Shown piece after piece: positions 1 through 6,646 of a stretch of DNA of 53,856 bases. Positions within the stretch are counted from its first letter, which is position 1. Every line of letters begins with the position of its first letter. The DNA lies in assembly GCA_902826815.1 (NCBI GenBank), contig CADEGF010000023.1:39316-93171 (forward strand). The letters run 5' to 3'. Origin of the DNA: an uncultured Mycobacteriaceae bacterium. Its GTDB lineage: Bacteria > Actinomycetota > Actinomycetes > Mycobacteriales > Mycobacteriaceae. Below the pieces are notes generated by a model, which saw only the letters and a program-made list of their open reading frames with translations, ran no database searches and had not been told where the DNA came from. The position numbers and the translations under genes are program-made.

Positions 1-272
1 CGGTGCTGATGTCCGAGATCGGGCGCACCACACCGGGTGCGCAAGCCGTGACGTCGGCACTGATGGACAAGTGGCACAACGAGATTGCCAACGGCGTGCG
101 GCACATGCAGCGGCAAAGCAAAGTCGTCGGCAGGCTCGATGCCGATCGGACAGCCGCCGCGCTGCTGGCAGGCATTCAGGGTGGCGTCGGCGTCCTTCTG
201 GCGACAGGCGATATCGGCTACCTCGAGGCCGCGCTCGACGTCGGAATCGACTCGCTGCGCAGCACCATCTAA
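1..272 (+). CDS. TetR-family regulator, C-terminal fragment (5' end outside window)
   Basis: The reading frame is open from the window edge and ends in TAA. The 90 or so visible residues are helical, and the segment AALLAGIQGGVGVLLATGD followed by LEAALDVGIDSLR resembles the last two helices of TetR C-terminal ligand domains. The DNA-binding domain would lie upstream and is not seen. It runs convergent to the acyltransferase-like gene at 292-1554. The family call rests only on this C-terminal pattern, so the ligand and targets are unknown. Confidence 0.6.
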   Translation, partial: VLMSEIGRTTPGAQAVTSALMDKWHNEIANGVRHMQRQSKVVGRLDADRTAAALLAGIQGGVGVLLATGDIGYLEAALDVGIDSLRSTI

Positions 273-291
273 GCCCCGGCGGTCACGGCAC

Positions 292-1554
292 TCATCCTGG
301 CAACGCGGCGTCGAGCCGGGCGACGTATTCGTCGACGTCGCCGATCGCCGACTCGGCTGCATGCACGCTGACGGCGATGGTGTCGCCGATCCCGTGCACG
401 CCATGGGTGAGGCCCATCATCGGTGACAGCGCCGGATAGCCAGCGGTGAGCACCACGGGTGCGTCCCCGAAGTACAGGTCCGCTGGACCCCTGTTGACGC
501 TGGAGACGACGGTGTTGCCGGTCACGGTTGGCGATCGCACGGTCGGATCGAACTGCGCCACACCCCAGCGCAACAGCGGCGCGGGCACCACTGCGGTCGC
601 CCTGCTTGCGGCCCGCATCGCCGGATGTCCTGCCCGTCGCCGGCGATCGGCGAGATCGGCGACGATGCGCGCCTCGCGCTCGTCGACGCCCAGCTCCGGA
701 TACAGGCTGACGCCGACGTTGCCGAAGTGATTATTCGCCTCACGTGCAGTGGTTTTCGCCATCGGCACCTCGGCGCCCAGTGTCGAAGGGTCGTCGCCCA
801 TCGCCCGCAGATGGGCCGACAGCGCGGTGGACACCGCACACAGCACGCCGACCGTCACCGTTGGACCGGGCATTCGATCGCGGCGCCGGACCAGGGTGCG
901 CACGCTGCGCGCGCCCGCCGGTCGGGCGTTGGTTCGCAACGCAGGACGCGTCGGCGCCTGGGGCGGCACGAGGCCGTCCTCGGTGTCCTCGGTGAGCCTG
1001 CGTTGCGCGCGAGCCGCGAGGAAGCCGCGCCACGGCAGCTTGACTCCGCGCAGCCGAGGCGTCGATACCGGCGCGACGTCTTCCGCGCGCCCGAACAGCC
1101 GCGCCGCCAACGCCGAGGATCGCGCGCCGTCTGCATAGGCGTGCGACATCTGCACGACGGCCACCGTGCCTGCTCCCGACACGGTGGGCACACCGTCGAT
1201 CCCACTGAAGACGTGCACCCGCCACGGCGACACTCGGGGGTCGAGCTGGTCGTCGGCGAGTCTGCCGACGGCCGCCAGGCAGCTCTCCCAGCTGTTGTCG
1301 TCGAGCTCGTGCACCGAAAACTGGCCCGCCTCGACGTCGCCGCTGACCCACGCCGGATAGGTCAGTGCGATGCCGTCGCGGATGCGCAGCCGAAGCTCCG
1401 CACAGTCTTGCGCCCGACGCCGGACGACTTCGATCGCCTGCTCGAGATCGCCCGGGACACCGGCGAACCCGTACAGCAGGAACGCGTCGTTGGGGATCTT
1501 GGCCGATATCCAGTACGACTGCGCATCGACGGAAGCAAGCCGGCGAACCGTCAT
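292..1554 (-). CDS. WS/DGAT-like acyltransferase (condensation-fold)
   Basis: A 420-residue protein of the wax ester synthase/diacylglycerol acyltransferase superfamily. These enzymes move acyl groups from acyl-CoA to alcohol acceptors, for example in storage-lipid synthesis. The active-site motif reads SHAYADG, with the catalytic His at about residue 138 and Asp-Gly at 142-143. The first His of the classic HHxxxDG is Ser here. The C-terminal part (VNRGPADLYFGDAPV, then LTHGVHGIGDTIAVSVHA) fits the DUF1298-like half. An AGGAG lies just upstream of the ATG. It is the last gene of a minus-strand run, 9 bp after the hydrolase, which suggests co-transcription. The substrate is not predictable. 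Confidence 0.75.
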   Translation of the reverse strand: MTVRRLASVDAQSYWISAKIPNDAFLLYGFAGVPGDLEQAIEVVRRRAQDCAELRLRIRDGIALTYPAWVSGDVEAGQFSVHELDDNSWESCLAAVGRLADDQLDPRVSPWRVHVFSGIDGVPTVSGAGTVAVVQMSHAYADGARSSALAARLFGRAEDVAPVSTPRLRGVKLPWRGFLAARAQRRLTEDTEDGLVPPQAPTRPALRTNARPAGARSVRTLVRRRDRMPGPTVTVGVLCAVSTALSAHLRAMGDDPSTLGAEVPMAKTTAREANNHFGNVGVSLYPELGVDEREARIVADLADRRRRAGHPAMRAASRATAVVPAPLLRWGVAQFDPTVRSPTVTGNTVVSSVNRGPADLYFGDAPVVLTAGYPALSPMMGLTHGVHGIGDTIAVSVHAAESAIGDVDEYVARLDAALPG

Positions 1555-1563
1555 GAACTCCTG

Positions 1564-2469
1564 TCAGCCTCGCCCGATGAAGTCGACGATGTGACCCGCG
1601 ACCACATCCGGTTGTTCTAGCTGCAGGAAGTGTCCCGCGCCCTCGACGACGAAGGCGTCTCCGCCGGGAAGCAGGAGACGTTCGACCCACGCGACGTAAT
1701 CCGCTGCCATGCAGCCGTCGTCGTCGCCGTGAAGGTACAGAAACGGCATCGCGGGCTGCTTCATGAACAGGGAATGCAGATCCGCGTATTCGTCGGGCGG
1801 CTTGGTGCCGCGAAAGTTCTGCCGGTACATGCTGATTGCGGCGCGCCAATTCTCGGGCGCGCCGATGGCCTCCTCGACAAGTCGGGTGTCGACGTCGGTG
1901 TCTTCGTAACCCGGTGACCATTGACGCCACAGGATCGGAACCACTCGCGATGCGGAAACCTCAGGAAGCCATGGCAATTGGAAGTACATGATGTACCAGC
2001 TGCGAAGCAGTTGCCGGGGAATCTGGGCCACCAGCCGGATTTGATCAGGCGCCCGCCCCCACGGCTGGTATGACGCGAACGGCGGCACCGACATGATCAC
2101 CGACTTGGTGAACGGGCTGTCTGGCAATGCGGCGAGCCCGGCGGCGGCCGCCGCGCCCCAGTCGTGCCCGATGACCACGTCGCGTCCGGTCGAGCCAACG
2201 GCATCCAGCACCTGCAGCGCGTCGTCCATCAACGCGCCGACGTGATAGCTGCCGTCGGCGGGGATCGACGACGGCCCGTACCCGGGCAGGACCGGCGCCA
2301 CCACCCGCCAGCCGGCGTCGACCAGCAGGGGCACGACCTTCCGCCAGCCGTGGGCAGTGTCGGGAAAGCCGTGCAGGCACAACGCAATCGGCGCATCGGC
2401 CGACCCCCACGTCAATGCGCGCAGTTGCACCGAGGGAGTCGCAACGTCAATCCATTCGGGTTCGCGCAT
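1564..2469 (-). CDS. Alpha/beta-hydrolase, epoxide hydrolase-like
   Basis: A 301-residue alpha/beta-hydrolase. An oxyanion-hole HGFP motif (HGFPDTAHGWRK) is followed by a nucleophile elbow GHDWGA. The nucleophile is Asp rather than Ser, as in epoxide hydrolases and haloalkane dehalogenases. The late His lies in GAGHFLQLEQP. The order Asp-cap-His and the WG after the nucleophile favour epoxide hydrolase (EphA/EphB-like in mycobacteria). It starts 8 bp after the stop of a Mce-associated protein gene and precedes the acyltransferase, so the four minus-strand genes from 3769 to 292 look like one transcription unit. Confidence 0.8.
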   Translation of the reverse strand: MREPEWIDVATPSVQLRALTWGSADAPIALCLHGFPDTAHGWRKVVPLLVDAGWRVVAPVLPGYGPSSIPADGSYHVGALMDDALQVLDAVGSTGRDVVIGHDWGAAAAAGLAALPDSPFTKSVIMSVPPFASYQPWGRAPDQIRLVAQIPRQLLRSWYIMYFQLPWLPEVSASRVVPILWRQWSPGYEDTDVDTRLVEEAIGAPENWRAAISMYRQNFRGTKPPDEYADLHSLFMKQPAMPFLYLHGDDDGCMAADYVAWVERLLLPGGDAFVVEGAGHFLQLEQPDVVAGHIVDFIGRG

Positions 2470-2477
2470 TGCGGTGA

Positions 2478-3158
2478 CTACACCGGTTCGAATTCCGAGA
2501 TCAGCCAGCGATCGCCGGTCTTCTCCAGCGTGATGCGGACGCTGGATGCGGTGTCAGTGGGTACGCCGTTGCCGACCGTCACGGTCTGGTTGACGAACAA
2601 CAGCACGACGGCGCGGCCGGGATCGGCCGTTACCGACGCCGCTGCAGGCACGCTGGCGACCGCCGAGATCTGCTTCTGCTTGGCGCCGGGGATCACGACG
2701 TTGTTGGTGAGCTCGGTGTACTGATCCCGGAACTCGCCGGTGAGCCTGTCCCGTGCGGCGCTCAACTGCTGCTCGACGGTATCGGGCTTATAGGACAGCA
2801 GCGCAACCGTGCTGTCCTTGGCGACCTGCATCGACTGGTCGCGCGCGGTATTGCTCTCGCGCACGCCCGAGTCCAGGAATTTCAGCCAGCCTGCGCCGAT
2901 GGCGAGCAGCAACGCGAGCGCGGGTAGCACCGCGAACGCAACGATGCGTGACCAGTCGATCTCACGTTTGGGCTCAGCGAAACCGGCGACCGCGGCCTCA
3001 TCTTCGGCGGTGATGACGGGTCCGTCGGCGGCCTCGTGCTTGCCCCCCGATTCGACCGCGTCCTCGTCACCGGTGTCGGTGTCGGAGTCGGTGTCGGTGG
3101 CCAGCCTGGCCGCAGCTTCCTCGACGGTCTCTTCGCTGGCGTGCTTGTCTTCGGTCAC
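2478..3158 (-). CDS. Mce-associated membrane protein
   Basis: A 226-residue protein with an acidic N-terminal cytoplasmic tail (many Asp/Glu/Thr, including a TDTDSDTDTG run), one transmembrane helix (VAFAVLPALALLLAIGAGW), and an extracytoplasmic alpha+beta domain typical of Mas proteins encoded near mce operons. Those proteins are thought to stabilise or assist Mce lipid transporters. It starts with GTG overlapping the upstream gene's TGA by 4 bp (GTGA), so translation is coupled. No mce genes are in the window, so this pair may be an orphan set. Its partner at 3155-3769 has the same architecture. Confidence 0.8.
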   Translation of the reverse strand: MTEDKHASEETVEEAAARLATDTDSDTDTGDEDAVESGGKHEAADGPVITAEDEAAVAGFAEPKREIDWSRIVAFAVLPALALLLAIGAGWLKFLDSGVRESNTARDQSMQVAKDSTVALLSYKPDTVEQQLSAARDRLTGEFRDQYTELTNNVVIPGAKQKQISAVASVPAAASVTADPGRAVVLLFVNQTVTVGNGVPTDTASSVRITLEKTGDRWLISEFEPV

Positions 3159-3769
3159 GATACGAACCTCACGTTTGCCACCTTGGCTTCGTCGCCGACC
3201 TTCTGCACCGTGATCCGCATCCGCCAGGCACGTGGCTCCTGTTCTGCCGCACCGGCATTGGAGGTCCTGACGGTGACCGCGACAAGCACCTCTGCCCCAT
3301 CCTCGGTCTCGCTCTCGATCCCGGCTTCGGCGATTGTGCCGACGGATTTTGACTTCGCCTGCTTCACCACCTCTTTGAACGGCTGCGCGCGCGTATTGAA
3401 GTCGTCATAGAAGGTGCCCGTGGACGAGTCGAGTACCCGCTGCACGTCCTCGTCGGCGTGTTCGAAGTCGATCGTGGTGAGGTTCAACGCCGCCTGCCGA
3501 CCCACCTGGAGGAACAAACTGCGCTCCTCGGCGGATTTGTGCGACTGATACGTCCGGAAGCCGAGCCAGCCGCACAGCCCCGCCAGCGCGACGACGGCGA
3601 CCAGTCCGAGGATGGTGGCGAGCCGGACGTGCGACATCGCGGGCTTGGCGGACGCCGATTCGTCGCCCCCGTCCTCGTCGGCCGAGTCAGCGGCCTCGGC
3701 TTCTCCTGCGTCCGACTCCAGTACCTCGTCGCTCAGTTCCCCTTCGGGGGCAGCAGCATCGTCTGCCAT
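3155..3769 (-). CDS. Mce-associated membrane protein, first of the pair
   Basis: An acidic N-terminal tail, a single transmembrane segment (ATILGLVVAVALAGLCGWLGF), then a roughly 130-residue extracytoplasmic domain ending in KVANVRFVS. The layout matches the adjacent gene and the Mas protein family. I place the start at 3769 because GAGGAG sits 5 nt before that ATG; a longer frame to 3835 has no ribosome site and is basic and low in sense. It probably heads the operon with the second Mas gene, the hydrolase and the acyltransferase. Confidence 0.8.
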   Translation of the reverse strand: MADDAAAPEGELSDEVLESDAGEAEAADSADEDGGDESASAKPAMSHVRLATILGLVAVVALAGLCGWLGFRTYQSHKSAEERSLFLQVGRQAALNLTTIDFEHADEDVQRVLDSSTGTFYDDFNTRAQPFKEVVKQAKSKSVGTIAEAGIESETEDGAEVLVAVTVRTSNAGAAEQEPRAWRMRITVQKVGDEAKVANVRFVS

Positions 3770-3913
3770 GTTTGCTCCTCTGTGGCGCGACGGGCCGTTT
3801 CGGCCGGCGTCTTCGCATGGATCGTCGGCGTCCAACGTACGTGCCGGAAGCTGGGAAGTTTCCGGCGGCCACGCGCGCAGCCGCGAAATGAAAGAACCTC
3901 GGTGATTCTTCTA

Positions 3914-3924
3914 GAACAAAGTTC
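3914..3924. promoter_or_regulatory. Inverted repeat GAAC-AAA-GTTC, candidate TetR operator
   Basis: A perfect 4-bp inverted repeat with a 3-nt centre lies between the divergent Mce-associated and TetR genes. It sits about 22-32 bp ahead of the -10 hexamer of the TetR promoter, where a repressor would cover the -35 region. It resembles KstR-type sites, but the spacer is 3 nt rather than 2. Function is inferred from position only. Confidence 0.4.
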
Positions 3925-3945
3925 CAAAAGTGGAGCGAACTGCGC

Positions 3946-3951
3946 TAGCTT
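3946..3951 (+). promoter_or_regulatory. -10 hexamer TAGCTT for leaderless tetR
   Basis: TAGCTT fits the mycobacterial TAnnnT -10 consensus and is followed by exactly 6 nt and the ATG at 3958. Transcription would therefore start at the initiation codon. There is no Shine-Dalgarno sequence. Confidence 0.5.
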
Positions 3952-3957
3952 GTTCGC

Positions 3958-4536
3958 ATGACGACGCCGGTGCGGCGTTGGGCCAGGACCGACGCCACGC
4001 AGCAGCGCATCCTCGACGCGGCGACCGACGTGTTCAACGCCCGGGGTTTCTCGGCGGCGACGATGGCCGACATCGTCGATCGGTCGGGGTGCAGCATCGG
4101 CAGCATCTATCACCATTTCGGCGGTAAGAAAGAGCTGTTCCTGGCGATCTACGACCGGCTGTCCGCTGACGTCGAGCTGCGCCTGGCCGAGGCTGCCGAC
4201 GACGCCGCCGACCTGGACAGCCAGCAGGCCTTCGCAATGCACGTGCGGACGTACCTGAATGCGATCTGGGCGAACCGGAAGGCTGCGATGATGATGGCCG
4301 CCGGCGATGCCCCCGCCGATTTCGAGCAGATCCGCCGCAAGCACACGCTCATGTTCTTCGACAGGTGGATGGGTGTGCTCGACGTGGACGCGACGAAGCG
4401 GGGTCAGCTGCTGTCCCGCGTGTTGATCGCGATCATGTCGGAATCCTCGCTGATGGTCACCAAGTGCGACGACGTCGCCGATGTCGGGCCGATCAGCGAC
4501 GCCACCATCGAGTGGATCGCCCGGCTGAGGACGTGA
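3958..4536 (+). CDS. TetR/AcrR-family transcriptional regulator
   Basis: A 192-residue repressor-type protein. The N-terminal helix-turn-helix reads RILDAATDVFNARGFSAATM then CSIGSIYHHFGGKKELFLAIYD, the classic TetR signature with YxxF. The all-helical C-terminal domain (residues about 65-190) would bind an unknown ligand. It is divergent from the Mce-associated/hydrolase/acyltransferase run, with an inverted repeat in the shared 188-bp intergenic region. That run and itself are therefore its most likely targets. Start chosen from the leaderless promoter spacing. Confidence 0.88.
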   Translation: MTTPVRRWARTDATQQRILDAATDVFNARGFSAATMADIVDRSGCSIGSIYHHFGGKKELFLAIYDRLSADVELRLAEAADDAADLDSQQAFAMHVRTYLNAIWANRKAAMMMAAGDAPADFEQIRRKHTLMFFDRWMGVLDVDATKRGQLLSRVLIAIMSESSLMVTKCDDVADVGPISDATIEWIARLRT

Positions 4537-4547
4537 CTGGCGCGGAT

Positions 4548-5021
4548 TCAGGCGTTGGCGGCGGCTTCTTCCAGATCGGCGATGATGATCTTGCTCATTC
4601 CGTGCATCGCTTTGTCGGCGGCGGCCGCCCGTGCTGGATCAGGATCGGTGGTCAGCTCCAGCAGTCGTTCCGGACAGATCTGCCAGCTCAGCCCGAAGCG
4701 GTCCTTGAGCCAGCCGCACTGGGATTCCTCACCGCCGTCGACCAGTCGGTCCCAGTAGTAGTCGACCTCGGCCTGATCCTTGCAACGCACCATGAACGAC
4801 ACCGCTTCATTGAACTGGAAGTGGGGTCCACCGTTGAGTGCCATGAATCGCGTGCCGTCCAGGACGAAGTACCCCCACAGCACGTCGCCTGGCGTGCCCC
4901 CACCGTCCTCGGTGCCGTTGTAGAGCTCCTCAATGGATGAGTTGGGGAAGATCGAGGCGTAGAACGCCGCAGCCTCCTCGAGGTTGTTGTCGAACCACAG
5001 ACACGGAGTGATGGCCGGCAT
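4548..5021 (-). CDS. VOC-family protein (PhnB-like)
   Basis: A 157-residue vicinal-oxygen-chelate protein. The opening ITPCLWFDNNLEEAAAFYASIFPNS is characteristic of PhnB/3-demethylubiquinone-methyltransferase-like VOC proteins. A metal-site-like segment GPHFQFNEAVSFMVRCKDQAE and GWLKDRFGLSWQICPERLLEL follow. Such proteins are often of unknown substrate despite the methyltransferase label. An AAGGA precedes the ATG by 6 nt. It lies 59 bp downstream of the TetR gene at 5081-5686 on the same strand, so it may be co-transcribed with it. Confidence 0.8.
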   Translation of the reverse strand: MPAITPCLWFDNNLEEAAAFYASIFPNSSIEELYNGTEDGGGTPGDVLWGYFVLDGTRFMALNGGPHFQFNEAVSFMVRCKDQAEVDYYWDRLVDGGEESQCGWLKDRFGLSWQICPERLLELTTDPDPARAAAADKAMHGMSKIIIADLEEAAANA

Positions 5022-5080
5022 GCGGAGTCCTTTCTATGGGGTCTACTGAAGGTGCAGACTCCGCAGGCCGGCGAAACTCA

Positions 5081-5686
5081 TCAGCGGGCGCCGGCCGCGC
5101 CCAACGCCCGTAAAGCGAAATCCAGCACCCGCGCCCGCGCTTGCCGCAAATCGTCGTTGCTGCCCGGGCCCGAGACCGTCAGCTCCCGACTGACGATCGC
5201 GCTGATCGCGACCGCGTCTCGCTGCGGCTGGGCCAGCGGGAACGACCCGTCGTCGTGGCCGCGCTCAAGGACCCGCACCAAGGACCGCTCCCGGTCGGCG
5301 TGCAGCCGCTCCCGCATCTCCCGATAGCCCTTGGCGGCGCGCACCTCGTCTGAGTCGATGACCGTCAGATGCATCCGCAGGTCAGGGTCGCGGGCCAGGA
5401 CGAACATCATGTCGACCCACGCCGTCAGCTGCTTGACCGGATCGCCGGGCAGTTCGTCGGCGATGCGGTCCAGCCGACCGGCCAACGCACTGGCCTCCTG
5501 CTCCAGCATCGCGAGGAACAGCTCGTCCTTCGACGCGAAATGGCGGTAGAACGCGCGGGTGGACAGGCCGGCCCGCTCGAGGATCGCAGCCACCGGGATG
5601 GGACCGCTGTGCGGTTCGGACAGGCAGCCGTACGCGGCGTCGATGATGCCCTGGCGGTCATCGAGGTTCGGCGAGTCGGGCTGCAC
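5081..5686 (-). CDS. TetR-family transcriptional regulator
   Basis: A 201-residue protein with HTH segment IIDAAYGCLSEPHSGPIPVAAILERAGLSTRAFYRHFASKDELF split over residues 14-57 (the FYRHFxxKDELF tail is diagnostic) and a helical C-terminal domain. GTG start. A strong -10 (TACAAT at 5695-5700, minus strand) lies 8 nt before it, so the mRNA would have essentially no leader. It is divergent from the hydrolase/aminotransferase operon at 5792, with a short inverted repeat between them. That operon is the likely target. Confidence 0.85.
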   Translation of the reverse strand: MQPDSPNLDDRQGIIDAAYGCLSEPHSGPIPVAAILERAGLSTRAFYRHFASKDELFLAMLEQEASALAGRLDRIADELPGDPVKQLTAWVDMMFVLARDPDLRMHLTVIDSDEVRAAKGYREMRERLHADRERSLVRVLERGHDDGSFPLAQPQRDAVAISAIVSRELTVSGPGSNDDLRQARARVLDFALRALGAAGAR

Positions 5687-5724
5687 GTTCGCAGATTGTA
5701 GGGATGACGGTTTCTGGCGTTAGG

Positions 5725-5737
5725 TCACCATCGGTGA
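5725..5737. promoter_or_regulatory. Inverted repeat TCACC-ATC-GGTGA, candidate operator
   Basis: Perfect 5-bp arms around a 3-nt centre in the roughly 100-bp gap between the divergent TetR gene and the hydrolase gene. This is a plausible site for the TetR protein to control both directions. Only the symmetry and position support it. Confidence 0.35.
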
Positions 5738-5791
5738 AACGGCGTTTTTCCGCTGGGTAACGTGAGCGCGGGGGTTGGCGAGAGGACGTCC

Positions 5792-6646
5792 GTGAGCACT
5801 GGGCACAGCGAGTTGCAGACGGTGAAGTTTCGGGGGGCCGACGGCCTCACCCTCATCGCAGATGAGTGGAATCGGGCAACTGCGACGGGACCGTCGGTGC
5901 TGTTCCTGCACGGCGGTGGGCAGAACCGCTACTCCTGGAAGAACACGTGCCAGGTGCTGGCCGACACGGGTTTGCACGTGGTTGCGCTCGACTCCCGCGG
6001 CCACGGCGACAGCGACCGCGCGCCCGACGCGAACTACTCCGTCGACGCGCTGTGCACGGACACACACTCGGTGCTCGACCAAATCGGTCGGCCGACGATC
6101 CTGATCGGCGCGAGCATGGGCGGCATGACGGCGATGCCCGTCGCCCACGAAGCCGGGCCGGAGAAGGTGACGAAGCTGGTCCTCGTCGATGTCGTACCGC
6201 GGTACGAGAAGGACGGCAGCGCACGCATTCGTGAGTTCATGGCCAGCGGCCTGAACGGCTTCGAGTCACTGGACGAGGCCGCAGAAGCTGTCGCGTCGTA
6301 TCTCCCGTATCGAACGAAACCGCGCAGTCCCGAGGGGCTGAAGAAGAACCTGCGGCTGCGCGACGGGCGCTGGTTCTGGCATTGGGATCCGGCGTTTCTG
6401 ACCGTGCCTGCCGACGACAAGTTCGTTCGGGTGGCGAAGTTGGAGCAGGCTGTCATGGCACTGACCATCCCGATCCTGCTGATCAGGGGCAGGCTGTCCG
6501 ACGTGGTGAGCGAGGAGGGCGTCAAGGACTTCCTGGAGAAGGTGCCCAACGCCGAGTTCGTCGAGCTCTCGGGCGCCGGGCACACCGCCGCCGGTGACGA
6601 CAACGACGCGTTCAGCGACGCCGTGGTGCAGTTCGCCCTCCGATGA
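5792..6646 (+). CDS. Alpha/beta-hydrolase, coupled to the aminotransferase fusion
   Basis: A roughly 284-residue alpha/beta-hydrolase. It shows the oxyanion segment LFLHGGGQNRYSW, HGDSDRAPDANY, a nucleophile elbow GASMGGM (Ser), and a late His in ELSGAGHTAAGDDNDAF. The protein is serine-type, unlike the Asp-type hydrolase at 1564. The GTG at 5792 is chosen because AGAGGA sits 5 nt before it; an in-frame GTG at 5762 has no ribosome site. Its TGA overlaps the next ATG by 4 bp, so the two proteins are likely made together, possibly for one catabolic step. Substrate unknown. Confidence 0.8.
   Translation: MSTGHSELQTVKFRGADGLTLIADEWNRATATGPSVLFLHGGGQNRYSWKNTCQVLADTGLHVVALDSRGHGDSDRAPDANYSVDALCTDTHSVLDQIGRPTILIGASMGGMTAMPVAHEAGPEKVTKLVLVDVVPRYEKDGSARIREFMASGLNGFESLDEAAEAVASYLPYRTKPRSPEGLKKNLRLRDGRWFWHWDPAFLTVPADDKFVRVAKLEQAVMALTIPILLIRGRLSDVVSEEGVKDFLEKVPNAEFVELSGAGHTAAGDDNDAFSDAVVQFALR

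Noticed and set aside
2478-2510. tRNA T-arm-like GGTTCGAATTCC
   Set aside because: It lies in the end of the Mce-associated gene and has no acceptor, D or anticodon stems around it.
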